A stretch of DNA of 64,000 nucleotides from Rhizobium anhuiense. GTDB taxonomy: Bacteria; Pseudomonadota; Alphaproteobacteria; Rhizobiales; Rhizobiaceae. The translations under genes and the position numbers were made by a program. Shown piece by piece: positions 34,423-42,768 of this stretch (the stretch's first letter is position 1; the number at the start of each line of letters is the position of its first letter). Location: positions 162,026 through 226,025 of the forward strand of contig NZ_ML133526.1 of the NCBI RefSeq assembly GCF_003985145.1, read 5' to 3'. Under the pieces are notes generated by a model. It was given only the letters and a program-made list of their open reading frames with translations, searched no databases and was not told where the DNA came from.

Positions 34423-35412
34423 ATGGATTTCGACGCCGCCAAACAAAGGCGCGCTCTGCAGTCGCGCAGCTACGTCAGTCTCGCGCCCAATCTCATTCAC
34501 CTCAAGACCGCCTATGGCCACCACGAAGCCGCATTCGAGGTGGAGGCCGGCGTAGCGTCGGTGACCTTCTACCATGGGGATCCGGTTCAATCGCCGGAGC
34601 TTCTGATGGCGGCGGCCGAAGCGGTGACGGCAGAAGATCGCTCGATCACCTCAGTCGTCTTCGAAGGGCATCAGACAAGCCTTCCCGGACACATTGCGGA
34701 CGCAGGCGGAGGGCTCGATTCGGCGATCCTGTGGCAGTGGCCCTCGCTCTGGCTGCCGCAGCTATCCTATCCCCTGCCGCCCGTGCAGGAGATGACTGCG
34801 GGCCGCTATCATCCGCGCCGGCCGGCAAAGCTGAAGGGCACCATCTACAGGCGGTTCATCCCCTGGCTGGAGCGGGATATCACCTTCACGGTGGCCGATC
34901 CCGAGACCGATCTTGCAGTCTTTCATCGCTGGATGAACGACGAACAGGTCAACACGATCTGGGAGGATGCCGGCTCGATCGACAAACATCGGGAGATCCT
35001 GGAAGAGAGGATCGCCGATCCACATGTCCTGCCGCTGATCGGCAGTTTCGCAGATATCCCCTTCGGCTATTTCGAAGTCTACTGGGCCAAGGAGAACCGG
35101 CTCGGTCCCTTTTACGATGCCGACGACTATGATCGCGGTTGGCATGTCGCTATCGGCGAGCCCGATTATCGCGGCAAGAAATGGATCAGCGCCTGGCTTC
35201 CCTCGCTGATGCATTTCATCTTCCTCGACGATCCGCGCACCAAGCGCATCGTCGGCGAGCCGCGCGCCAGTCACGAGCAGCAGATCCGCAACCTCGATCG
35301 CTCCGGTTTTGCCAAGGTCAAGCATTTCGATTTTCCGCACAAGCGGGCGCTGCTCGTGATGCTCGGCCGCGAGCGTTTCTTCGGTGACCGTCTCTGGGTG
35401 CCTGCATCATGA
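34423..35412 (+). CDS. vbsA: Hydroxyornithine N5-acyltransferase (IucB/RhbD-like), VbsA-like
   Basis: A 329-residue GNAT-type siderophore acyltransferase. The C-terminal half carries the IucB/AlcB/RhbD pattern: FHRWMNDEQVNTIWEDAG, IGSFADIPFGYFEVYWAKEN, GPFYDADDYDRGWHVAIGEP, and LDDPRTKRIVGEPRASHEQ. It puts the acyl group (3-hydroxybutyryl in vicibactin) on the hydroxylated side chain to form the hydroxamate. AAGGAG at 34411-34416 fixes the start at 34423 rather than the upstream ATG at 34381. First gene of vbsADL; its stop overlaps the exporter start. Confidence 0.92.
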   Translation: MDFDAAKQRRALQSRSYVSLAPNLIHLKTAYGHHEAAFEVEAGVASVTFYHGDPVQSPELLMAAAEAVTAEDRSITSVVFEGHQTSLPGHIADAGGGLDSAILWQWPSLWLPQLSYPLPPVQEMTAGRYHPRRPAKLKGTIYRRFIPWLERDITFTVADPETDLAVFHRWMNDEQVNTIWEDAGSIDKHREILEERIADPHVLPLIGSFADIPFGYFEVYWAKENRLGPFYDADDYDRGWHVAIGEPDYRGKKWISAWLPSLMHFIFLDDPRTKRIVGEPRASHEQQIRNLDRSGFAKVKHFDFPHKRALLVMLGRERFFGDRLWVPAS

Positions 35413-36830
35413 ACGACATGAGCGACGCAAGCGGCAGCTTCCGGAGACGGCAACGCCTCGCACCGGAGGACCTTGCCAGTCCCCAGCTTTTCAGGCTGCT
35501 GCTTCGGCTCGGACTGCCGGCCATGTTCGGCCTGTCGATCAACGCCGCCCATCATACGATAAACATGGTCTTCGTCGGAATGATCGGGGAAGACCAGATC
35601 GCGGCGATCATGATCGTCCTGCCGATCCTGATGCTCATCGCCGCCTTCGGCGAAGGGATCGGCGTCGGTGTCGCAACAGAGGTCGGGCGGATGCTCGGCG
35701 CCGGCAACCGATCCCGGGCCGGCATCATCGCCTCGATCAGCCTTGCGGCCGGTGTCGTCTTCGGCGCGGCCAGCGCTATTGCGATCGTCGCATTTCCGGA
35801 TTTGCTGCTGTTCGGTGCCACGCCTGCCCTTCAGCCGCTCGCGCAGCATTATCTGATGATCATTGCGATCTCGGTGCCGCTGACGATGGCGCAGATCATT
35901 CTCGATTTCCTGGCGATCGCAGAGGGCAATGCCCGCTTCAGCATGTGGACGCTGGTCGCCTGCTTTGCGCTGAACATGATCCTCGACCCGATCATGATCT
36001 TCGGCTTCGGTCTCGGCCTGCAGGGCGTTGCAATCGCAACCATCCTGTCCCAGCTCGTCGCGCTTTGCATCTATGGCGCCTACCACGCCAGGCGGCTTGG
36101 AACGGTCAGGCTGACGCTTGGCTGGCGGTGGAGAGATATCGGCTCTCTCAGAGCGGTTCTTGCCGTGGGCGCGCCGACGACGCTGACCAGTCTCGCAACC
36201 GCAGGCGCGATTGCGGCAATGGTGTCGCTCGCCGGTACCTATCACGGAGAAGCCGGCATCGCCGGCGTTGGCATTGCCTTGCGGCTGCTTGCCGTGGGAA
36301 CGCTCCCCGTCATCGGCATTTCACTCGGGGCCCAGTCGATCCTGAGCTTTGCCTGGGGTCGAGGCGATATGGCCCGGGTGCTGTCGGCAACGCGCATCCT
36401 GACAGTGGTCACCAGTGCAGTGAGTGGCGCCTATGGGCTCACAGCGCTCGCCTTCTCCGAACAGCTTGCCTCATTCTTCACCGACGATCCCACGGTGATT
36501 GATATTGCGGGGCAAGCGATCATCTCAACCCATCTTCCGCTTCTGCTGTTCGGTCTGCGGCAAACGGTGCTGATCCTCTTCCAGGCTCAGGGCAGACCGA
36601 AAGCGGCGGTTGCCATCGGCCTGGCGCAGAATGGGTATCTGCTTTTTCCGCTGATGGCGCTCCTGCCGCCCTTTTTCGGCTTTTCAGGTCTGCTGGCAGC
36701 CATATTCCTGGCCTCGGCCCTGACCGGCTTGCTGTCGGCCATCTGCCTGATGAGCGCACTTCGAGCGCTGCGGCAGCGCTCCGCCGACCATCTGACCTCC
36801 ATCCGTCCATATCCCAGCTTTTGTCCATGA
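35409..36830 (+). CDS. vbsD: MATE-family efflux transporter, VbsD-like (siderophore export)
   Basis: A 473-residue membrane protein with about 12 helices arranged in two halves, of the NorM/DinF MATE type: LGLPAMFGLSINAAHHTINM at the first helix, FGEGIGVGVATEVGRMLGAG, and the repeated motif in the second half (LPVIGISLGAQSILSFAWGR). MATE pumps export organic compounds using Na+ or H+ gradients; from its place between vbsA and vbsL it is the likely vicibactin exporter. It overlaps vbsA by the four bases ATGA. Confidence 0.88.
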   Translation: MNDMSDASGSFRRRQRLAPEDLASPQLFRLLLRLGLPAMFGLSINAAHHTINMVFVGMIGEDQIAAIMIVLPILMLIAAFGEGIGVGVATEVGRMLGAGNRSRAGIIASISLAAGVVFGAASAIAIVAFPDLLLFGATPALQPLAQHYLMIIAISVPLTMAQIILDFLAIAEGNARFSMWTLVACFALNMILDPIMIFGFGLGLQGVAIATILSQLVALCIYGAYHARRLGTVRLTLGWRWRDIGSLRAVLAVGAPTTLTSLATAGAIAAMVSLAGTYHGEAGIAGVGIALRLLAVGTLPVIGISLGAQSILSFAWGRGDMARVLSATRILTVVTSAVSGAYGLTALAFSEQLASFFTDDPTVIDIAGQAIISTHLPLLLFGLRQTVLILFQAQGRPKAAVAIGLAQNGYLLFPLMALLPPFFGFSGLLAAIFLASALTGLLSAICLMSALRALRQRSADHLTSIRPYPSFCP

Positions 36831-36840
36831 GAGGATGACC

Positions 36841-38028
36841 ATGAACCAGTCGATCAACCCGCACGACCTTGGCGCCCATGCGACCGCCGACGATCTCTTT
36901 ACGCCTGTCGATCCGGCAGCATTCAACGCCGTGTCTCCGCCGATCTTCCAGACGTCCCTCTTCACCTACGACAGTTACGAGGCGATGGAGGATGTCTTCG
37001 CCGGTCGTACCCGCAACTATATCTATTCGCGCGGCGACAATCCGACGGTCCGCGAATTCGAACTCCTGGTCGCCCGCCTCGAGGGCGCAGAGGACGGACG
37101 TGCCTTCTCGAGCGGAACGGCCGCCATCACATCGACAATTCTGAGCCTCGTGCAGGCGGGCGACCGGGTCGTTGCGGTCCGTCACCTCTACAACGATGTT
37201 TACCGCCTTCTGGTGAAGCTGCTCGGCAGGCTCGGGGTCGCGGTGGACTTCGTGGATCCTGCCGACCACGACGAGGTCCGCAAGGCGCTGTCGGGCGCCA
37301 AGCTGCTCTACCTCGAAAACCCCACATCCTTCGTCTTCGAGCTTCAGGACATTGCGGCGCTGTCGGCCATGGCAAAGGAGGCCGGCGTTACCACCGTCAT
37401 CGACAATTCCTGGGCAACGCCGCTGTTTCAGAAACCGATCCAGCATGGCGTCGACATCGTCATTCACGCCGCCTCGAAATATCTCGGCGGTCACAGCGAT
37501 ACGGTCGCCGGCATCGTCGTCGGCTCGAAGGAGGCCATCGCCAGGATCAATGCCACGTCCTACCCCTATGTCGGCGCCAAGCTTTCACCGTTCGAGGCCT
37601 GGCTGCTGCTGCGCGGCATGCGCACGCTGCGCGTGCGTCTCAAAGAGCACGAGCGCAGCGGGCTTTTGCTGGCCGGGCGACTGAAGGAGCATTCCGCGAT
37701 CGCACGCGTTCGTCATCCGGTGTTCCAGGACCATCCCGGCCGGGCAACACTCACGGGTTATGCGGGGCTGTTCGCCTTCGATCTCAATCCCGATATCGAT
37801 GTTGCACGCTTCGTAAACAGCCTTCGCGACATCCGCCTCGGCGTCAGCTGGGGGGGACCGGAAACGCTGGTGGTCCCTGCCAAGGTCGCGCTGCAGATCC
37901 CCGACCGGATGACCTCTTTCATCCGGTTCGGCGTGAGCGAGCAGACGGTTCGTTTCGCCGTTGGCCTGGAAGAGCCGGAACTGCTGTGGAGCGATTTGCA
38001 GCAGGCGCTGCACGCAGCGAAACGGTAG
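36841..38028 (+). CDS. vbsL: PLP-dependent enzyme of the Cys/Met metabolism (gamma) family, VbsL-like proposed epimerase
   Basis: A 395-residue fold-type I PLP enzyme: YSRGDNPTVREFELLVARLE, the cofactor-stacking FSSGTAAITSTILSL, the aspartate in VIDNSWATPLFQKP, and the Schiff-base lysine in IHAASKYLGGHSD. Overall it looks like cystathionine gamma-synthase/methionine gamma-lyase. In the vicibactin model VbsL inverts the ornithine alpha-carbon to D, an unusual reaction for this family. Of two ATGs, 36841 has AGAGG at proper distance. It is the third gene of vbsADL; its last 110 bases overlap rpoI on the other strand. Confidence 0.88.
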   Translation: MNQSINPHDLGAHATADDLFTPVDPAAFNAVSPPIFQTSLFTYDSYEAMEDVFAGRTRNYIYSRGDNPTVREFELLVARLEGAEDGRAFSSGTAAITSTILSLVQAGDRVVAVRHLYNDVYRLLVKLLGRLGVAVDFVDPADHDEVRKALSGAKLLYLENPTSFVFELQDIAALSAMAKEAGVTTVIDNSWATPLFQKPIQHGVDIVIHAASKYLGGHSDTVAGIVVGSKEAIARINATSYPYVGAKLSPFEAWLLLRGMRTLRVRLKEHERSGLLLAGRLKEHSAIARVRHPVFQDHPGRATLTGYAGLFAFDLNPDIDVARFVNSLRDIRLGVSWGGPETLVVPAKVALQIPDRMTSFIRFGVSEQTVRFAVGLEEPELLWSDLQQALHAAKR

Positions 38029-38578
38029 GATCCTGTCGGCTCGCATGATCAGGGCGGGAGGCAGGTTCTATGATTGCCAGATGGCAATGTTCCTCCGCCG
38101 CCTTGATCATGAAGTTGACGAGGGTCCTTGAGACGCCGAGTTCGGCTGCGATGTCCTTCTGCGGCACGCCGTTGAGGCGATGACGAATGAAGGCGTCATT
38201 GGTTCGCTTCGGCAGCGCCTCGAGCGAGGCAAGCACATTGCGCAAGGTCTCGGCGGCGACCAGTTGGTCGAGCACGGTGGGGATGGGAGCCGTGATCTCC
38301 TGAACCTGGTCTATCGACCTATAGTTGTTCATCTGCTGGCGTCGGCGGCGGCTTTCGTCGAGTGCGAGATTATAGACCATCCGGAAGGCGTAACCGATCG
38401 GGCAGCGAATGCCGTCGGTCTTGACCCCATAGGCTTTAATGACTCCGTCCTGAAAGATATCCTCCGAATATGACTTTGATTTGACAACACTTTCAATCGT
38501 TCTAAGGAGCTTGTCCTTGTTTTCGATCATGGCGTTGACAACGGCATTTCCGTTCACATCACGATGCAATGCTTGCAT
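37919..38578 (-). CDS. rpoI: ECF-family RNA polymerase sigma factor, RpoI-like
   Basis: A 219-residue FecI/PvdS-type sigma factor. Region 2 is around residues 20-80 (KSKSYSEDIFQDGVIKAYGV, then PIGYAFRMVYNLALDESRRR). Region 4 is at ~112-165 (LEALPKRTNDAFIRHRLNGV, then AAELGVSRTLVNFMIKAAEE). In R. leguminosarum RpoI is needed for vbsGSO and vbsADL transcription. A basic, low-complexity tail of ~50 residues follows region 4; 37 of these codons are antisense to the end of vbsL. An iron box at 38695-38709 lies 117 bases upstream. Confidence 0.92.
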   Translation of the reverse strand: MQALHRDVNGNAVVNAMIENKDKLLRTIESVVKSKSYSEDIFQDGVIKAYGVKTDGIRCPIGYAFRMVYNLALDESRRRRQQMNNYRSIDQVQEITAPIPTVLDQLVAAETLRNVLASLEALPKRTNDAFIRHRLNGVPQKDIAAELGVSRTLVNFMIKAAEEHCHLAIIEPASRPDHASRQDPTVSLRAAPAANRSTAVPALPGQRRNEPSARSRRTG

Positions 38579-38694
38579 TGTCCTGTACCCTTTTACAAAT
38601 GGAAAATCAGGCTCTGTCGTTGCTGGTCGGGTGCGGTCTTGGCGGGCCTCTTCGAGAGAAACTACACGATTTGATTGCAGTGTCTATTTTAAGG

Positions 38695-38709
38695 TGATAA
38701 CAAGAGTCA
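38695..38709. promoter_or_regulatory. RirA-type iron box between rpoI and vbsC
   Basis: TGA-TAACAAGAG-TCA matches the rhizobial iron-responsive operator TGA-N9-TCA. It is in the divergent gap, 117 bases from rpoI and 33 bases from the acetylase gene. It would repress both when iron is ample and agrees with published iron control of vbsC independent of RpoI. Confidence 0.65.
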
Positions 38710-38741
38710 AGTTTAAATCGACCTGATGAAAGCGAGAAAAA

Positions 38742-39233
38742 ATGGGAAGGACAGTGGAGATCCTGACGGGCAAGGCGGAGCTCTGCCGATCGATCATGGG
38801 GGCTTTGCCCGACTGGTTTTCAGAACCTGAGGTTATCGAAGCGAGCGCCCGGGCGGTCGAAGACCTGCCGGTGTTCGGCTATATCGAAGGAGATGTCGTG
38901 ACGGCGTTGATGGCGCTTAAGCCGCACCCGCCCGGCGCCGTCGAGATCGCGCTGATTGCGACACGACCCGAACACCACGGTCGCGGCGCCGGACGACATC
39001 TCATCGATGCGGCTGAACGCTTCGGCCATGAATCGGGCGCCCGGTTGCTGACAGTCAAGACGCTCGCCCCCCGCGGCTGCGACGAGCCGCAATTCGAGGC
39101 GACGCGGCGTTTCTATGACCGGAACGGCTTCGTGCGCGCGGAGGTCTTTGCAAAGCTCTGGCACGAGGACCATCCGTGCCTGTTCATGGTCAAGCCGCTC
39201 GCCGACGTCCCGGAAGGTGCGGCTATGCGTTGA
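38742..39233 (+). CDS. vbsC: GNAT acetyltransferase, candidate VbsC
   Basis: A 163-residue GNAT protein: acetyl-CoA loop IATRPEHHGRGAGRHLIDAA, then TRRFYDRNGFVRAEVFAKLW. In the vicibactin pathway VbsC acetylates the alpha-amino group of the D-ornithine unit. This gene is the only stand-alone acetylase in the cluster, is divergent from rpoI and follows the iron box directly, which fits vbsC. The assignment is by position and family; a general-purpose GNAT enzyme is possible. Confidence 0.72.
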   Translation: MGRTVEILTGKAELCRSIMGALPDWFSEPEVIEASARAVEDLPVFGYIEGDVVTALMALKPHPPGAVEIALIATRPEHHGRGAGRHLIDAAERFGHESGARLLTVKTLAPRGCDEPQFEATRRFYDRNGFVRAEVFAKLWHEDHPCLFMVKPLADVPEGAAMR

Positions 39234-39322
39234 GACGACGAGGGCGGCCGAAGGAGGCAAAGGCTTTTCTGCCTGCCCTGGTCGGAGCCCCGATGCGGCT
39301 GATCAAGCACAATAGGAGGATT

Positions 39323-39373
39323 GAAAGTGTTGGAGCGTCCTTTGTGCGCCCAAAAGTGCGCGCGGCGCTCTAA
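39323..39373. repeat. Rhizobial intergenic repeat-like hairpin, possible bidirectional terminator
   Basis: The segment beginning GAAAGTGTTGGAGCGTCC and ending GCGCGCGGCGCTCTAAT resembles, from memory, a short dispersed element common in Rhizobium genomes (AGCGTCCTTTGCGCG...CGCGGCGCT). The outer arms GAGCG (39333-39337) and CGCTC (39366-39370) pair. It lies between the convergent vbsC and fhuF-like genes and covers the fhuF-like stop codon. A genome-wide copy count would be needed to confirm repetition. Confidence 0.45.
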
Positions 39374-40167
39374 TGGCGCCCGTCCGGCAGCGGGCAGGCT
39401 TCACCGCAGCCACCGACTCCCGGGAGGTTATAGCGCAGGCAGCAGACTTTCCGGCGGGCGAATTCGAGGCCGCATTGCTGTCGTGCGATGCGGATCATGC
39501 CGAACATCGGATTGCGCCCACCGCACGGCCATGTAGCCTCTTCCATCAGGGCCATCCCGCCTTCGACGAGGCCGGGCTCGTGGCGATGGGCGATCTCCTT
39601 GAGAATCCAGGAGAGATAAGCCGCAACATTGTTCCAGAGAAGCTTCGGAGCGACGGCGGCATTGGCGGCGATCGCCGCGATTACCGGCTCGACATGGCCG
39701 CGCATCAGCCAGTGAAGCTCAGCGGCCGGATCGGTGGTCGCCTCAGGCCTTTCGGACATCACGAATGCCTCCGGCTCGCCCGTATGTTCGTTGCAGACGA
39801 GGGAAAGCCGATCGATCTCCAGCGGCAGCCCGATCCGATGCACGAACATGTGGACGCTGGGAGCGATCGTCAGCATGCTGAAATAGTAGAGCGTCCACAT
39901 GGAGACGATCGCGCGGCGGTCGCTGCCGGGAAACTTTTGCGCATAACGGCCAATGACCTCGTCAAAGATCGCCCGGTCGCAAAGATCCCTGCAGGGAACG
40001 ACGATGCCTGTCTGCGGTGGCGCGCTGAGCAACTTACCGCGGCAATAGGAGAACGGACTGTCGCCCACCAGGCCATCGAGGTCGACGGCCTGGTGGGCGA
40101 CAGAATGACCGGCGATCGAATTCCGGCGCCGAGATGCCCCGTTCGTCGCTGCCGCCACGCCTACCAC
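39370..40167 (-). CDS. FhuF-like siderophore-iron reductase
   Basis: A 265-residue protein with the C-terminal cysteine cluster of FhuF (2Fe-2S) reductases: VCCLRYNLPGVGGCGEAC, i.e. CC-x10-C-x3-C, with one residue more in the last gap than the CC-x10-C-x2-C I recall for E. coli FhuF. The middle segment (FPGSDRRAIVSMWTLYYFSM) is also family-like. It would reduce Fe(III) on the imported siderophore in the cytoplasm and so release iron. The start is GTG at 40167, overlapping the receptor stop by seven bases, so the pair is likely translationally coupled. Confidence 0.85.
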   Translation of the reverse strand: MVGVAAATNGASRRRNSIAGHSVAHQAVDLDGLVGDSPFSYCRGKLLSAPPQTGIVVPCRDLCDRAIFDEVIGRYAQKFPGSDRRAIVSMWTLYYFSMLTIAPSVHMFVHRIGLPLEIDRLSLVCNEHTGEPEAFVMSERPEATTDPAAELHWLMRGHVEPVIAAIAANAAVAPKLLWNNVAAYLSWILKEIAHRHEPGLVEGGMALMEEATWPCGGRNPMFGMIRIARQQCGLEFARRKVCCLRYNLPGVGGCGEACPLPDGRH

Positions 40168-42344
40168 CGATACTTCAAGGTGGCTGTCATGTTGCGGCCC
40201 TGGCCGAGATAGCAGAAGCCCTCGTTGCAGACCGTGTCGCGGTGGTCGGCAATGTTGCGGATATTGAAGGCAGCCGTCAGGCCCTCGTATTTCTTGTCGA
40301 CCGCTCCGAAATCATAGGCGGCGGATGCATCGACATAGAAGCTCGACGGGTTCTTGGACGTGTTGGCCGTGTCCGTCCAGTTGTTGCTGATGTAGCGGAC
40401 ACCTGCGCCGAGCGAGAGGCCGTTGAAGGGATTGGTTTCCTGGAAAGTATAGTTGGCCCAGAGGCTTGCGACATGCGCGGGCGTGAAGGCCGGCGTGTTG
40501 CCCTCATTGTCGCCTCCGGTCACCTCGGAATGGTTGTAGGTGTAGGCCGCAATGATGTCGAGGCCGTCGGCAACTGCCGCACGCGCTTCAAGCTCGATGC
40601 CTTTTCCCGTCACTTCGCCGAGCGAATCATAGGCAAGGGTCAGCGGATTGACCAGCACAGGCTTGTTTTTTTCGACGATGTGATAGGCGACCGCCGACAG
40701 CAGGATGTCGGTGCCGGGCGGCTGGTACTTCACGCCGACCTCGTACTGTTCGCCCTCCGTCGGCTCCAGGATCTTGCCGGATGTCGACCGGTTGGTCACC
40801 GGATCGAACGAGGTCGCGTAGGAAACGAAGGGCGCAATGCCGTTGTCGAAGAGGTAAAGCGCACCGGCCTGCCAGGAGAAGGCATTCTTGTTGACGTCTT
40901 CCGAGTCGTTCAAGCCGAAAGAGGGGTAGGTCGTGTCGCGCGTCTGGTTCACCCAGGTCTGGCGGCCGCCGAGGTTGAAGCGCCAGTTTCCAGCCTCGAT
41001 CTGGTCCAGGGCGTAAATGCCGACTTGGCGCATATCGGCATCGGCAACAATGAAGTTATAGTCCGGTGTAGCGCCCGAAACACCATAGGTCGGGTTGGCA
41101 ATATCGAAATCGAATGCCGAGTTCACCGCCCCGATGCCGTAGCCCCAGTTCGACTGGAGATTGGTGTAGTCGAGCCCGAACAGCATCGTATGCGCAAGGG
41201 GACCCGTATCGAACTTTGCCTCGAGCTGGTTGTCGACCTGGAAGACGTTCATCTCGTCCCGGATCGAACTGGCGTTACGATGGGCGACAGTACCGGTCCA
41301 GCTGGAAACGCCGAGGTAACGAGCCCTAAGATCGAGATGCGAATAGCGCAGGTTCTGGCGGAACGTCAGGCCGTTGTCGAATTCGTGCTCGAACTGATAA
41401 CCGACCTGCTGCTGCTTGACCTTCTGGTAGTCGTAATCGGGATCGCTCTGCCTTATGTCGAGAATCTTGCCGTCGACGGTCGTGATCGCGCCGACATTGG
41501 CATCGGTCTCGTCGGACTGCGCCAGGCCGTACAGCGTGAAGGACGTGCCTTCGTCGGGCTTCCAGGTGAAGGACGGCGCCAGGAAATACCGGTCGTCGGC
41601 AATATCGAAATTGTTGTCGCCGTGGCGTGCAAGGCCGACGATGCGATAGAGAAAATCGTCGTTCCCTTCGCTGATCGGCCCACCGAAATCGAACATCGCC
41701 TGAGCCCGATCCTTGGTGCTGTAGGAGATACCGACTTCGTGGATCGGCTCTTCGGTTGGAAGCTTCGATATCTTGTTCACCAAACCGCCCGGCGATCCCG
41801 ATCCGTAGAGAACGGATACCGGCCCCTTGATCACCTCGACGCGCTGCAGTTGATATGGATCGGTGCGGAACATACCGTAATTGATATAAGGCTGGCGCAA
41901 GCTGTCGCGATAGTCACCGACCGTCGTGATGTTGAAGCCGCGAATGAAGATCTGATCGAAGCGCGGATCGAAGCCGTTCGGTCCGGTCGTCACGCCGGCC
42001 GAATAACGCACGGCCTCGATGATGCTCTGCGCGCCGCGCTGCTCGATTTCCTTCTCGGTGGTCACCGAGACCGAACGCGGCGTTTCGATGAGCGGCGTGT
42101 TGATTTTGGTCGCAGCCGAGCTGTTCTTGGCGGCAACGGAGGTCCGGTCGGTCTTGCTATCAGAGGATGCGCCGCCTTCAATGACGATCGGATCCAGCGC
42201 TGTCGCATTGGCATCGGCAGAAGTGCTCTGGGCTGCGGCCGGCGATGCTGCAATGCCGATCAGGACGATCGCTGTCGTGACAAATAGGCTATCTCTATAA
42301 ATTCTCGATACGTTATTAGAAACATTCAAAAAAACACGCGCCAT
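40161..42344 (-). CDS. TonB-dependent ferric-hydroxamate siderophore receptor (FhuA/FoxA type)
   Basis: A 727-residue outer-membrane receptor. A signal peptide (SLFVTTAIVLIGIAASPAAA) precedes a TonB-box-like DPIVIEGG; the plug domain contains TPRSVSVTTEKEIEQRGAQS and PVSVLYGSGSPGGLVNKISK; the barrel ends with aromatic FCYLGQGRNMTATLKYRW. It belongs to the TonB siderophore receptor family that takes up ferrichrome-like hydroxamates, and next to the vbs genes it is the probable ferri-vicibactin receptor. The ATG at 42344 has an AGGGA ribosome site; an upstream in-frame extension lacks a signal peptide. An iron box lies 68 bases upstream. Confidence 0.94.
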   Translation of the reverse strand: MARVFLNVSNNVSRIYRDSLFVTTAIVLIGIAASPAAAQSTSADANATALDPIVIEGGASSDSKTDRTSVAAKNSSAATKINTPLIETPRSVSVTTEKEIEQRGAQSIIEAVRYSAGVTTGPNGFDPRFDQIFIRGFNITTVGDYRDSLRQPYINYGMFRTDPYQLQRVEVIKGPVSVLYGSGSPGGLVNKISKLPTEEPIHEVGISYSTKDRAQAMFDFGGPISEGNDDFLYRIVGLARHGDNNFDIADDRYFLAPSFTWKPDEGTSFTLYGLAQSDETDANVGAITTVDGKILDIRQSDPDYDYQKVKQQQVGYQFEHEFDNGLTFRQNLRYSHLDLRARYLGVSSWTGTVAHRNASSIRDEMNVFQVDNQLEAKFDTGPLAHTMLFGLDYTNLQSNWGYGIGAVNSAFDFDIANPTYGVSGATPDYNFIVADADMRQVGIYALDQIEAGNWRFNLGGRQTWVNQTRDTTYPSFGLNDSEDVNKNAFSWQAGALYLFDNGIAPFVSYATSFDPVTNRSTSGKILEPTEGEQYEVGVKYQPPGTDILLSAVAYHIVEKNKPVLVNPLTLAYDSLGEVTGKGIELEARAAVADGLDIIAAYTYNHSEVTGGDNEGNTPAFTPAHVASLWANYTFQETNPFNGLSLGAGVRYISNNWTDTANTSKNPSSFYVDASAAYDFGAVDKKYEGLTAAFNIRNIADHRDTVCNEGFCYLGQGRNMTATLKYRW

Positions 42345-42411
42345 TGCTTGGTCCCTACCTCTCGGATGCGGGCGGAAACTATGGAGCGAAAGAGACCTTG
42401 TCAACATAAGA

Positions 42412-42426
42412 TGATTATTTTAGTCA
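42412..42426. promoter_or_regulatory. RirA-type iron box upstream of the receptor gene
   Basis: TGA-TTATTTTAG-TCA matches TGA-N9-TCA and sits in an AT-rich promoter region, 68-82 bases before the receptor start. It implies repression of receptor and reductase in iron-replete cells. Confidence 0.65.
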
Positions 42427-42768
42427 CCTTTTAGTCGATAAAATCTACGCCTTCGACACTCCCGAAGAGGTTGCACGCAGATATCGGGCCAGCACGCTCT
42501 GCGCAGAGGTGAATTGCCATCGGAATCGGTTCTGTTGTGCGGGGCGCCTGGAGTGGGGGGCCTGGGCGACTGTCAACTGTCTGTCCGTTTGAGGGATCCG
42601 TATGTTTGTCTGGCGTACGATCGTCCGGGGTAACGACCATAGCAATACAGACCCATGAAACCGGAAAGGCGATCTCGGTCTTTATGGAAGAGAAGAATTT
42701 TCTGTTGTCGCAAATGAAAAATCTGATTTACTAATATTCCGCTGCTGGCTTTAAGGGGGATATTGCCG
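42427..42768. other. Gene-free divergent region between receptor and L,D-transpeptidase genes
   Basis: Beyond the iron box there is no convincing coding sequence on either strand in these 342 bases; the short open frames lack ribosome sites and known motifs. Just downstream of the iron box is an AT-rich stretch with TTTTAGTC. The right end has AAGGGGGA (42753-42760), the ribosome site for the transpeptidase gene. Its promoter must lie here, but no strong -35/-10 pair is obvious. Confidence 0.6.

Noticed and set aside
40134..42287. 717-codon plus-strand frame opposite the TonB receptor
   Set aside because: Antisense shadow; the receptor on the minus strand has signal peptide, plug and barrel motifs, while the plus-strand translation has none.
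42537..42734. Small plus-strand open frame (65 codons) before the L,D-transpeptidase gene
   Set aside because: No ribosome site, no family resemblance, and it ends in the AT-rich promoter region.
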